The position numbers were made by a program, and so were the translations under genes. The notes under the pieces are model-generated. The model saw only the letters and a list, made by a program, of their open reading frames with translations, had not been told where the DNA came from and searched no databases. Shown piece by piece: positions 46,126-53,833 of a stretch of 64,000 bases of DNA. This DNA comes from Bacteroidaceae bacterium (GTDB taxonomy: Bacteria; Bacteroidota; Bacteroidia; Bacteroidales; Bacteroidaceae): NCBI GenBank assembly GCA_017646665.1, contig JAGCMB010000030.1:57790-121789 (forward strand), read 5' to 3'. Each line of letters starts with the position of its first letter. The stretch's first letter is position 1.

Positions 46126-46893
46126 TCACTTTTTCATTCCACGCAACTTGATGCGGGTAAGCACCTGCTTTGTGTTGAGCGAGAATTCGCCATTCATCAT
46201 CCAGCCATAATAACCGGGGTCGCGGTCAAGCACCGCGTCGACAGGCATTCCCTTGTATTTGCCGAAATTGAAAACCTCCCTGCCATTGGCATCATAAACA
46301 AAACGGCCGGCAAAATCGACATTGTTTGTAAACGACGATTCTTTTGAAAGAGCCTCAACATCGTTTGGCAAATCGCTATAATGGTCAAGCTGCGACATAA
46401 GCACATTGTAGGTTGCACGGGTGTCGGCAAGCGCACTATGGGCATCCTCAAGGTCCTCGCCACAATAGAATTTATATGCAGCCGACAATGTGCGTGGCTC
46501 ACGCTTATGATACAACACCTGCACATCAACCGCCCTCAAACGCGAAAGGTCAATATCCACTTGAGCACGGAGGAACTCCTCGGCAAGCAGAGGCAAATCG
46601 AAGCGGTTTGAATTAAACCCGGCAACATCGCAACCCTCGAATTCGTTGGCAATCTCGCGTGCCACCTCCTTGAAGGTGGGGCAATCCTTTACATCGTCAT
46701 CATAGATACCGTGCACAGCCGAAGCAACCTCGGGGATATGCATCCCCGGATTGATACGTTTTGTATATTCAACCTCCTTGCCGTCTGGGAAAACCTTTAT
46801 GTAGCATATCTCGACGATACGGTCTTTGGAGATATCTGTTCCGGTTGTTTCAAGGTCGAAAAATATTATAGGCTTTACAAGATTCAGCTTCAT
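46126..46893 (-). CDS. DEDDh 3'-5' exonuclease (DNA polymerase III epsilon-like)
   Basis: A 255-residue exonuclease. Exo I is FFDLETTGTD (Asp-x-Glu), Exo II lies around AGFNSNRFDLPLL, and Exo III is HSALADTRATYNV (His-x4-Asp), which classes it as DEDDh. The C-terminal part (VFNFGKYKGMPVDAVL with DPGYYGWMM) is an extension seen in Bacteroidetes homologues. It may be the proofreading subunit or an accessory exonuclease. The ATG at 46893 lies 2 bp after the dnaN stop; this tight link to the sliding clamp supports a replication role. Confidence 0.9.
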   Translation of the reverse strand: MKLNLVKPIIFFDLETTGTDISKDRIVEICYIKVFPDGKEVEYTKRINPGMHIPEVASAVHGIYDDDVKDCPTFKEVAREIANEFEGCDVAGFNSNRFDLPLLAEEFLRAQVDIDLSRLRAVDVQVLYHKREPRTLSAAYKFYCGEDLEDAHSALADTRATYNVLMSQLDHYSDLPNDVEALSKESSFTNNVDFAGRFVYDANGREVFNFGKYKGMPVDAVLDRDPGYYGWMMNGEFSLNTKQVLTRIKLRGMKK

Positions 46894-46895
46894 AA

Positions 46896-48020
46896 TCAAT
46901 CTGTAAGCATCATCGGCATCAACAACATCAACAACTCCTGCTTGTCAACCTGCTCAGCAGGAACAATAACACCGGCACGTGATGGGTCGGCAAGTTCAAT
47001 CACAACATCCTGACCCGGAGTGTTGTTAAGAATATCAATGAGGAACGAAGCACGGAAACCAATATTCATTGACGCACCCTCGTAGCTGCAAGCTATGCTC
47101 TCCTCGGCCGATGTAGAGAAATCGGTATCCTGAGCCGAGATAACCACCTTGTTGTCCTCGAGATGGAGCTTGATAAGACTCACTTGTGATGAGAAGATTG
47201 CCACACGGCGCAATGTGCTTATGAGCGCAGCGCGGTCAACAGTGAGCTTGTGAGGATTATTCTGTGGAATCACAGAGTTATAGTTGGGGTAACGGCCGTC
47301 AAAGAGGCGACAAACCAACTTATACTCACCCATATCAAAAATTGCGAAGCGGCCATCGAATTCAACAGCAACATCCTCCTGTTCATCCTTGCCGAGCAAG
47401 TTCTTCAAGAGTGTTGCAGGCTTCTTTGGAAGAATGAATGCCGATTTTTCAGCACCAACCACAGAATAGTCGCGGCAACGCACCAATTTGTGGCCATCAG
47501 AAGCAACCAATGTAATGCTGTCCGGTGCAAAATCAAAGTACACACCACACATCACAGGGCGCACCTCATCATCTGCCGCAGCAAACAAAGAACAAGATAT
47601 TCCGCTTGAAAGAACCTTGGTAGGAACATTTATCGCCACTGCGCTCTCGCCAAGAACCGCAGCCGAAGGATACTCGTCGGCATTCTGGCCAACAAGGCTA
47701 TACTTACCGTTCTGATAATAGATTGTAATTTCAAGTGTTTCCTTCTTGACATCGAAACGGATAGGCTGTTCCGAAATCTCTTTCAAAGAGTCAATAAGGA
47801 TTTTTGACGAGATTGCGAAGCTAAAATCCTCAGAGCAATCAACAACCTCGAGCGAAGTATTGAGAGTATTGTCGGGATCCGAAGCAGTCAAAGTAAGTTT
47901 ATTGCCTTCGAGTTCAAACAATACGCAATCCAGAACAGGAATAGTGTTTTTTGAATTGATTACACGGCTGATGGTCTGCAAGCGAGACGACAGCAAAGAG
48001 CTTGATACTGTAAAATTCAT
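46896..48020 (-). CDS. dnaN: DNA polymerase III beta sliding clamp
   Basis: A 374-residue clamp with three repeated domains, close to the E. coli length of 366. It starts MNFTVSSSLLSSRLQTISRVI and contains ISSKILIDSLKEI and LVASDGHKLVRCRD. The C-terminal LLMPMM is near the usual VVMPMRL ending that shapes the peptide-binding pocket. It encircles DNA and holds polymerase. It is not next to dnaA here, and it heads a run of seven minus-strand genes with gaps of at most 22 bp. A TATCTTTG element lies upstream. Confidence 0.97.
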   Translation of the reverse strand: MNFTVSSSLLSSRLQTISRVINSKNTIPVLDCVLFELEGNKLTLTASDPDNTLNTSLEVVDCSEDFSFAISSKILIDSLKEISEQPIRFDVKKETLEITIYYQNGKYSLVGQNADEYPSAAVLGESAVAINVPTKVLSSGISCSLFAAADDEVRPVMCGVYFDFAPDSITLVASDGHKLVRCRDYSVVGAEKSAFILPKKPATLLKNLLGKDEQEDVAVEFDGRFAIFDMGEYKLVCRLFDGRYPNYNSVIPQNNPHKLTVDRAALISTLRRVAIFSSQVSLIKLHLEDNKVVISAQDTDFSTSAEESIACSYEGASMNIGFRASFLIDILNNTPGQDVVIELADPSRAGVIVPAEQVDKQELLMLLMPMMLTD

Positions 48021-48057
48021 AGTATAAAAGTTTTAATTGATATTCAAACGTAATCCT

Positions 48058-48088
48058 CGCGCTCGCGCGCGTAGTACCTACAAAGATA
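48058..48088 (-). promoter_or_regulatory. dnaN promoter (-7 element) and CG-rich start of the leader
   Basis: The minus strand has TATCTTTG (48088-48081), an exact -7 match, with no good -33. The predicted mRNA start (about 48075) is followed at once by CGCGCGCGAGCGCG (48071-48058), 14 bases of almost pure CG alternation in an AT-rich leader. Confidence 0.6.
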
Positions 48089-48129
48089 AACTAAATATAT
48101 AGAAAGTGATAAAAATGGGGCAAAAAAAA

Positions 48130-48160
48130 TTGCATTTCGTGAATAAAAGAGCTATTTTCG
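48130..48160 (+). promoter_or_regulatory. Promoter of the DUF3127 gene
   Basis: TTG (48130-48132), a 20-nt spacer and TATTTTCG (48153-48160), the TTCG variant of the -7 element. The ATG is 20 nt downstream. Confidence 0.6.
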
Positions 48161-48180
48161 CCCACAATTTAAAGAAAACT

Positions 48181-48549
48181 ATGGAGATTACAGGAAAAAT
48201 TATCGCAGTGCTTCCGGAGAGAGGCGGCGTATCAAAGACAGGAAATGAGTGGAAAATGCAGGAATATGTTTTGGAAACACACGAGCAATTCCCAAAGAAA
48301 TTGTGTTTCAACGTATTCGGTGCTGACAAGATATCACAGTTCAACATTCAGGCCGGCGACGAGTTGACCGTTTCGTTCGACATCAACGCACGCGAGTACA
48401 ACGGACGTTGGTACAACGACATCCGCGCTTGGCGAGTAGAGCGTGGCGCAGCTCCTGCACCAACAGAAACACCGGTTATCAACGCTCCAAAGGTTGAGGT
48501 ACCCGACTTTAGCAAGGCGGCCAACGACCCGGATGACCTTCCATTCTAA
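48181..48549 (+). CDS. DUF3127 protein, OB-fold-like with an SSB-like acidic tail
   Basis: A 122-residue protein. Residues 1-88 match the Bacteroidetes DUF3127 family (MEITGKIIAVLPERGG, LCFNVFGADKI, YNGRWYNDIRAWRVE) and have the strand pattern of an OB fold like single-stranded DNA-binding protein. A Pro/Ala linker follows, and the protein ends NDPDDLPF, close to the SSB C-terminal tip (DDDIPF) that recruits repair enzymes. The start is the ATG at 48181, just after the promoter. It is divergent from dnaN. Role unknown; single-strand or RNA binding is an inference from fold and tail. Confidence 0.87.
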   Translation: MEITGKIIAVLPERGGVSKTGNEWKMQEYVLETHEQFPKKLCFNVFGADKISQFNIQAGDELTVSFDINAREYNGRWYNDIRAWRVERGAAPAPTETPVINAPKVEVPDFSKAANDPDDLPF

Positions 48550-48572
48550 ACCGAACGAGTTTTTAATATAAA

Positions 48573-48608
48573 AATATTATAGGCGCACCGTGGTGCGCCT
48601 ATAATATT
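48573..48608. terminator. Bidirectional terminator hairpin
   Basis: A 17-bp perfect inverted repeat (AATATTATAGGCGCACC with GGTGCGCCTATAATATT) and a 2-nt centre. It sits between the DUF3127 gene and a convergent small gene, and it includes two bases of that gene's stop codon. Confidence 0.8.
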
Positions 48609-48984
48609 AATACACAATCCTCAATTCAACCACATCATTTATTTTACACCCTTTCACATGAATATTTTTACTACCACTCAATCCTCCTGCTTCAACGGTA
48701 ACCACATCTGAACCTACATGCTCATTGTTTTTATAAGCAGCAACTGTTATATAGACATCATTCTCCTGCTTACAATTAATAATAACTGTAGCATAAGCTC
48801 CTAAATCGCCAGCCAAGTTTACTTTATAGACAGTTGTTTTCGTATATTTTAATGAAGCACTACAAGTAGGATACTGAACCTCTTTTGAATTAAATACATT
48901 TTGCTTTACTTCATTGTTATTATTTGCTGCAGACAGGCCTGTTGAAATCAAAATAAAGGCCATTGCCAAAAATATCTTTTTCAT
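48607..48984 (-). CDS. Small secreted protein of unknown function
   Basis: A 125-residue protein with a signal peptide (MKKIFLAMAFILISTGLSA). The mature part has two Cys (in PTCSASLK and INCKQEN) and a beta-rich pattern, ending in VVELRIVY; I do not recognise the domain. It lies 25 bp downstream of the Cys-rich gene, and both genes share TTGAATAATATGAAAAAGAT at the start codon. Low GC compared with the core genes around it. Confidence 0.72.
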   Translation of the reverse strand: MKKIFLAMAFILISTGLSAANNNNEVKQNVFNSKEVQYPTCSASLKYTKTTVYKVNLAGDLGAYATVIINCKQENDVYITVAAYKNNEHVGSDVVTVEAGGLSGSKNIHVKGCKINDVVELRIVY

Positions 48985-49009
48985 ATTATTCAAGTATTTA
49001 TATTACTAA

Positions 49010-49291
49010 TTAGTTAACCCTCACCTTGCCTTTGCCTTTACATGTGTTACAGGTGTGTTGTGTTTCGATGACACCATCTCCACCACACTTTGAACAATTT
49101 GGATTACCCAGACAAGTGCAACGTTTTCTAACAACTATATACCCTTTGCCATCACAACTTCTACATTCTCTATAAAGTCCTATTTGCTTAGACTTTGTTG
49201 GCGATGAAGACTCATTGGTTACTGTAGTCAAACTTGCACTTGCAGTCAAAACGGCAATAAATGCTACAGCGAAGATTATAATCTTTTTCAT
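49010..49291 (-). CDS. Secreted protein with DnaJ-type zinc-finger repeats
   Basis: A 93-residue protein with a signal peptide (MKKIIIFAVAFIAVLTASA). The mature part carries three C-x-x-C-x-G-x-G repeats: CRSCDGKG, CSKCGGDG and CNTCKGKG, plus a CTC pair, eight Cys in all, enough for two zinc ions or four disulfides. This motif is known from the DnaJ central domain, where it binds unfolded protein. A secreted copy without a J domain is unusual. No disulfide-exchange gene lies beside it, and the TlpA-like gene nearby lacks its cysteines. Confidence 0.75.
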   Translation of the reverse strand: MKKIIIFAVAFIAVLTASASLTTVTNESSSPTKSKQIGLYRECRSCDGKGYIVVRKRCTCLGNPNCSKCGGDGVIETQHTCNTCKGKGKVRVN

Positions 49292-49383
49292 ATTATTCAA
49301 ATTTAAAATCAATTTCCCTTACTCACTTAACGGCTTTTCGGGTTACTCCGTTGTACCTTAAACAACACTCTATAAATACGCAC

Positions 49384-49532
49384 AAAAAAAGCGCGGTACT
49401 TCCAGTATCTCGCTCTGACAGGGTGTTTGGCGTAACCCGAGAAATCGAAATGACAGAAAGCCCACGCAAATGCGCAGGCATCCTAATAGCCATCCAATTT
49501 CCCATTTATCAGTCGCCAAACTTTTGTCAGAG
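49384..49532 (-). ncRNA. Candidate structured RNA or leader ending in a terminator
   Basis: On the minus strand, CTCTGACA (49532-49525) and GTTTGGCG (49521-49514) pair with CGCCAAAC (49432-49425) and TGTCAGAG (49420-49413). Together they make two 8-bp helices around a 3x4 internal loop. Inside lies GCCTGCGCA/TGCGTGGGC (49479-49460), which pairs fully only on the minus strand because two positions are G-U there. Next comes a hairpin with a TGGAA loop (49413-49391, 7 of 9 pairs) and seven T. It lies 93 bp upstream of the Cys-rich gene. No promoter is recognised, so this is a candidate only; it could also be a MITE-like relic. Confidence 0.4.
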
Positions 49533-49689
49533 AAGAAGTCTATTAAAACGCTTTTCCAATATGTTTAAAATGTGCGTATCGAACTATACGCGATGCTTCA
49601 TAGGCTAAAAATTTTGCATTTACGATGCGAATGTACTAATATTATTGAACAATTCAAACAAACCATACAAAATATAGCTTGGAAGTCTT
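49533..49689. other. Non-coding stretch between rho and the structured element
   Basis: AT-rich, no credible gene. It has one small hairpin, GCGTAT-N6-ATACGC (49574-49591). No TAnnTTTG promoter is seen on the minus strand. Confidence 0.5.
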
Positions 49690-49728
49690 GGGTAAAAAAT
49701 AGTGGGCAAGACAAAATGCCTTACCCAC
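49690..49728 (-). terminator. Terminator of rho
   Basis: On the minus strand GTGGGTAAG pairs with CTTGCCCAC (one G-U) around a 9-nt loop, followed by TATTTTTT. It ends the rho transcript 84 nt after the stop codon. Confidence 0.8.
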
Positions 49729-49811
49729 AAATATCCAAAAAATATCAAATCTCCAGCAATATTTGAAATGAGTTTATATAACGTAGAAGTTTGCTTTTAG
49801 TCATTTCAAAA

Positions 49812-51773
49812 TCAAGAGTTCATACTCAAAAGGAACTCATCATTATCCTTTGTCCTCTCCAACCTATCCTTGACAAACTCCATAGCCTCTATTGGGGTCA
49901 TATCCGAAAGATACTTACGCAGAATCCACATACGGTCGAGAGTCTGGCGGTCGAGCAACAGGTCGTCGCGACGTGTTGATGAAGCGACAATATTCACCGC
50001 AGGGAAAATGCGCTTGTTTGCAAGCGAACGGTCGAGCTGCAACTCCATATTACCGGTACCCTTGAATTCCTCGAAGATTACCTCATCCATTTTAGAGCCG
50101 GTATCAATTAAGGCAGTTGCAATAATGGTCAACGAGCCACCATTCTCAATATTACGGGCCGCTCCAAAGAAACGCTTGGGCTTGTGCAGGGCATTGGCAT
50201 CGACACCGCCTGAAAGCACCTTGCCCGATGCCGGAGAAACAGTGTTATAGGCACGCGCAAGACGTGTTATAGAGTCAAGGAAAATAACTACATCGTGACC
50301 ACATTCAACCATTCTCTTTGCACGCTCAAGAACAATTCCGGCAATCTTCACGTGGCGCTCGGCAGGCTCGTCAAACGTAGAAGCGATAACTTCGGCATTT
50401 ACCGAACGCGCCATATCGGTAACCTCCTCGGGGCGCTCGTCAATGAGCAGCATAATCATATATGCCTCGGGGTGGTTGGCAGCAATGGCATTTGCAATAT
50501 CCTTCAAAAGCATTGTCTTACCGGTCTTTGGCTGAGCCACGATAAGACCACGCTGTCCCTTACCAATGGGAGAGAAGAGGTCTACGACACGTGCCGATAG
50601 ATTGTCGTAACTACCGGTACAAAGCGTAAACTTTTCATCGGGGAACAACGGTGTAAGATTTTCGAACGACACACGGTCACGTACAAGTTCGGGGGACAAG
50701 CCATTGATTCGATTGACCTTTACAAGAGGGAAATACTTTTCACCAGCCGAAGCAGGGCGTATTATACCCTCGACCACATCACCTGTCTTTAATCCATAAA
50801 GCCTTATCTGTGATTGCGATACATATACATCGTCGGGCGAAGCCAAGTAATTGTAATCGGAAGAACGCAAGAAGCCATAATTGTCGGGCATAATTTCAAG
50901 AACACCCTCAACACGCAGGACATCTGCAAAATCGTACTGCTTTGCAGCAGACTGATGCTCCTCGCTTTGCTGCTCGCGCTTTTCGTTGTTAAAACGATTT
51001 TTCTTGTCGTTGTTATTCTTTTGCCCTTTGTTGCTCTTCTCGAATTTATCAACCAGCTCCGAAGGAAGCTCTTTTGTATCACTTGGAAGATTTTCAATTG
51101 CCACAAACGCCTCACCCTCCTCAGCGACAGGAACAACAGGAAGTTCTTCGGCTGCCACAACAGGTTCTACTGGTTTTTCTACTGTTTTATTTTTTGGTTT
51201 ACGGCCACGTTTCTTGGCAGAAGAAGCCTCTTTTGTTGCACCCTCTACCGCAGGAGCAGCCTCAACAACCTCCACAGGCTCAACTGCAGGCACCTCTACC
51301 TGCACATTTTCGGCACTGTTTTTCTCATTCTTTGGCTTGCGGCCGCGTTTTTTCTGCTTGGGAGCCTCGTCCACGGCTTTGGGAGTTGCAGCCTCAACAA
51401 CCGCAGGAGTCACAGTCTTTTCTTCGACTACAGGCTGAACTACACTCTTTTCGGGAACGTTTGCCTGCTCTGTCTTCTGTTTTGTAGGCTCTTCCTTTTC
51501 AACCTTGACAGCCTTGTCCCCTGTCGCCGTATAAACCTTGCTTGGAGCGTCAGAATGTATGCGGTTGCGTCGATGCTCACGACGTGTCATTCTATTCTCC
51601 TCCTTCACCACGGCAGGAGCGCCGCTCTTACTATTCTGCATAGCCTGACCATCAAGAATACGATAAATCAACGAATCCCTGTCGAGCGACTTGATTCCTT
51701 TAATTCCTAAATCCTGGGCAATCGATTGCAAATCGGCAATCTCCTTGCTCCTCAATTGTTCTATATGATACAT
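49812..51773 (-). CDS. rho: Transcription termination factor Rho with a long disordered insert
   Basis: A 653-residue hexameric RNA helicase, about 235 residues longer than E. coli Rho. Residues 1-46 are the Rho N-terminal helical domain. About 47-280 are a low-complexity Pro/Glu/Val/Lys insert with two identical KKRGRKPKN motifs (141-149, 187-195), which resemble AT-hooks, and a basic Asn-rich end. The RNA-binding cold-shock-like domain follows ([19 protein letters not shown]). The ATPase has [25 protein letters not shown] and the Q-loop region. The start is the ATG at 51773, giving the normal [12 protein letters not shown]. Confidence 0.96.
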   Translation of the reverse strand: MYHIEQLRSKEIADLQSIAQDLGIKGIKSLDRDSLIYRILDGQAMQNSKSGAPAVVKEENRMTRREHRRNRIHSDAPSKVYTATGDKAVKVEKEEPTKQKTEQANVPEKSVVQPVVEEKTVTPAVVEAATPKAVDEAPKQKKRGRKPKNEKNSAENVQVEVPAVEPVEVVEAAPAVEGATKEASSAKKRGRKPKNKTVEKPVEPVVAAEELPVVPVAEEGEAFVAIENLPSDTKELPSELVDKFEKSNKGQKNNNDKKNRFNNEKREQQSEEHQSAAKQYDFADVLRVEGVLEIMPDNYGFLRSSDYNYLASPDDVYVSQSQIRLYGLKTGDVVEGIIRPASAGEKYFPLVKVNRINGLSPELVRDRVSFENLTPLFPDEKFTLCTGSYDNLSARVVDLFSPIGKGQRGLIVAQPKTGKTMLLKDIANAIAANHPEAYMIMLLIDERPEEVTDMARSVNAEVIASTFDEPAERHVKIAGIVLERAKRMVECGHDVVIFLDSITRLARAYNTVSPASGKVLSGGVDANALHKPKRFFGAARNIENGGSLTIIATALIDTGSKMDEVIFEEFKGTGNMELQLDRSLANKRIFPAVNIVASSTRRDDLLLDRQTLDRMWILRKYLSDMTPIEAMEFVKDRLERTKDNDEFLLSMNS

Positions 51774-51894
51774 AAATAAGATGATGATGCCCGCCCAAAA
51801 ACAAGGGGAAAGCACACAATAATGAAAATCTAAAAAAGATATATTTATTTGATTGAAACCACAAGACAAAGGATGTCCTGCACCATTTATAATG

Positions 51895-51902
51895 CAAAGA
51901 TA
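51895..51902 (-). promoter_or_regulatory. -7 element TATCTTTG for rho
   Basis: An exact -7 match on the minus strand, about 122 nt before the rho ATG; the -33 is weak. The long leader would leave room for control of rho by its own product, as known in other bacteria. Confidence 0.5.
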
Positions 51903-51987
51903 GCGATTTTGTTTAAAACCTACTGTTTTTTTAGTTTTTTTTTACGAACCGTACAAATTATCGATATGCCGACAAAGAGCAACGGCT

Positions 51988-53121
51988 TTAGAACAGTTCT
52001 TCAAATTTCTTCAGAACCTCATCGACTGTTGACATACGGGCAATGATTGTTCCTCTGTTATTGACAAGGACTGTTGCCGGCAAATCAGTAATGCCATATG
52101 CCGCAGCAACCTCGGCACTACCACCGGTTGGGTTACAAAGCTGCACCCAGCCAATAGACAATTCATCAACAACAGATTTGCAACCAGCAACACTGCCGTC
52201 GAGCGAAACGCCTACAATCTGCAGCCCATCGGTCTTATACTTGTCATACATCGCCGAAAAAGAACGGAGCACATTTTTTGCATTATCTTCCCAACTCGCC
52301 CAAAAGAGCACAAGCGTATATCTGTTTGCAAACACCTCGTCGGAGAGAAGCACCTTGCCACCATTGATATTGTCGAGCTCAAAATTCTGGAATCTCTTGC
52401 CAACAGCCGTTTCTTCAAGACTTTTATAAACCTCCTCGACATATTTCTCGGCCATTGCCGACTCCCGGATGTTAGCCTCAACCCTGTTTTTTATGGCATC
52501 GTACAGTTTGTCGCGGTACTCTGAAGGAACTTTTTCAAAAACGGACAACAGCTTTGCCGGCGCTACAACACCAACAGACTGCAAAAGATAGAAAAGCCCC
52601 ACCGGCGTTTCTATATTCTCAATAATCTCATTCAAGGCATACGCCTCAAAAATCTCACCGGCAAAAAACACCACCTCCTTTATACTGTCGCACATTGCAG
52701 CATCAATGTCAAGCAAACCAATATTTTCAGGCTCACACATTTTGCGCAAGTTCACAATCTTCTCCTTCTCGGCCATAAAGCGTTTCAGGCGCTCGTTAGC
52801 CGGCGCACCACTCACAAACTCCTCTGCCGTAAAATCCACATTCAGGACGCCCGGCTCAACAACCACAAAATTACCATCGATAACCCGCTGCGAAGAGATG
52901 AAACGCACCACCGGCACAGTGTCCGTGAGTTCAAAACTGAAGCGTCCGTTTTTCACGACAGCCGAATCTACGGGCGAGAGAATATCATCAACCGGTGTAA
53001 TATACAGCACTGTACCGTCGGGCGCAGAGACATATCGGCCATCAATTCTGCAAACATCCTTGCCATCGGAGCAAGAGAACAGCACGCACACCACAAGCAA
53101 AAGAGAAATCAGCTTTTTCAT
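51988..53121 (-). CDS. TlpA-like lipoprotein with DUF4369 domain, redox cysteines lost
   Basis: A 377-residue lipoprotein with lipobox LFSC (Cys17). The N-terminal domain (about 25-115) resembles DUF4369, the usual partner of TlpA-like domains in Bacteroidetes. A helical middle precedes a thioredoxin-like domain (about 235-377; VGKRFQNFELDNINGG, LVLFWASW, then the cis-Pro segment DLPATVLVNNRG). The active-site C-x-x-C that should follow FWASW reads E-D-N-A, so thiol-disulfide exchange is not expected. It starts 1 bp after the engB stop, so the two are probably co-transcribed. Confidence 0.88.
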   Translation of the reverse strand: MKKLISLLLVVCVLFSCSDGKDVCRIDGRYVSAPDGTVLYITPVDDILSPVDSAVVKNGRFSFELTDTVPVVRFISSQRVIDGNFVVVEPGVLNVDFTAEEFVSGAPANERLKRFMAEKEKIVNLRKMCEPENIGLLDIDAAMCDSIKEVVFFAGEIFEAYALNEIIENIETPVGLFYLLQSVGVVAPAKLLSVFEKVPSEYRDKLYDAIKNRVEANIRESAMAEKYVEEVYKSLEETAVGKRFQNFELDNINGGKVLLSDEVFANRYTLVLFWASWEDNAKNVLRSFSAMYDKYKTDGLQIVGVSLDGSVAGCKSVVDELSIGWVQLCNPTGGSAEVAAAYGITDLPATVLVNNRGTIIARMSTVDEVLKKFEELF

Positions 53122-53122
53122 T

Positions 53123-53728
53123 TTACAGAGTAGCATTTATATCATTGATATACTGGAGAAGTTCGGCACGTCCCAAAGTATTCTCGGACGAGGTGACAAA
53201 AACCGGAGGCAGCTCCTCCCACTCTTTGAGCAAACGCGCTTTGTATGCGGCAATATTGCTCGTCAAGACACCCTTTGTCAACTTGTCGGCCTTGGTGAAG
53301 ACGATTGAGAACGGAACGCCATTCTCGCCCAACCATTGGAAAAACTCCAGATCAATCTTCTGTGGTTCGTGACGGCAGTCAATGAGCACAAAAAGCAGAG
53401 TCATCTGCTCGCGGTCAAGCACATAGTCGCTAATAATATGTTCCAGTTGCTCGTTCTGCGATTTGCTGCGTTTTGCATAACCATAACCGGGCAAATCGAC
53501 TAGATACCATTCGTTGTTTATCAGATAGTGGTTGATAAGAAGTGTCTTTCCCGGAGTTGCCGATGTCATTGCCAACTTTTTCTGGTTTGTCAGCATATTG
53601 ATAAGGCTCGACTTGCCAACATTCGAACGTCCGATGAAAGCATATTCAGGCTTGCCATCCTGAGGACATTTCTTTATATCGGTATTACTTATTACAAAAC
53701 GTGCGCTTTTTACAACTGGTGTACTCAT
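53123..53728 (-). CDS. engB: Ribosome-biogenesis GTPase EngB (YihA/YsxC)
   Basis: A 201-residue TRAFAC GTPase that helps assemble the 50S subunit. G1 is GRSNVGKS (33-40), G3 is [10 protein letters not shown]4 is FTKADK, and the start [14 protein letters not shown] fits the family. The ATG at 53728 is used; longer in-frame sequence upstream is non-coding and overlaps the promoter. Confidence 0.96.
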   Translation of the reverse strand: MSTPVVKSARFVISNTDIKKCPQDGKPEYAFIGRSNVGKSSLINMLTNQKKLAMTSATPGKTLLINHYLINNEWYLVDLPGYGYAKRSKSQNEQLEHIISDYVLDREQMTLLFVLIDCRHEPQKIDLEFFQWLGENGVPFSIVFTKADKLTKGVLTSNIAAYKARLLKEWEELPPVFVTSSENTLGRAELLQYINDINATL

Positions 53729-53748
53729 CTTATAAATATTTTCAGCCA

Positions 53749-53779
53749 CGAAGATACAACGATATTCAAGAATAGCAAA
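53749..53779 (-). promoter_or_regulatory. engB promoter
   Basis: On the minus strand TTTG (53779-53776), a 19-nt spacer and TATCTTCG (53756-53749). It lies 21 nt before the engB ATG. Confidence 0.7.
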
Positions 53780-53780
53780 G

Positions 53781-53811
53781 AAAAGGGGGCGCAAGATTAC
53801 TCCAACGCCCC
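53781..53811 (-). terminator. Terminator of the TonB-dependent receptor gene
   Basis: On the minus strand GGGGCG and CGCCCC pair around a 14-nt loop and TTTT follows. It directly borders the engB promoter. Confidence 0.6.
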
Positions 53812-53833
53812 AACCATTCATATTGGAATTTCA

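Noticed and set aside
49433..49460. Similarity to the dispersed GTCATTTCGA...GAGAAATC repeats of some Bacteroidetes
   Set aside because: Only the GTCATTTCGA half matches; the second half has the opposite orientation, so I do not call it a copy.
49323..49505. 60-codon open frame antisense in the rho downstream gap
   Set aside because: It lies across the inverted repeats and the terminator hairpin and has no protein-like composition.
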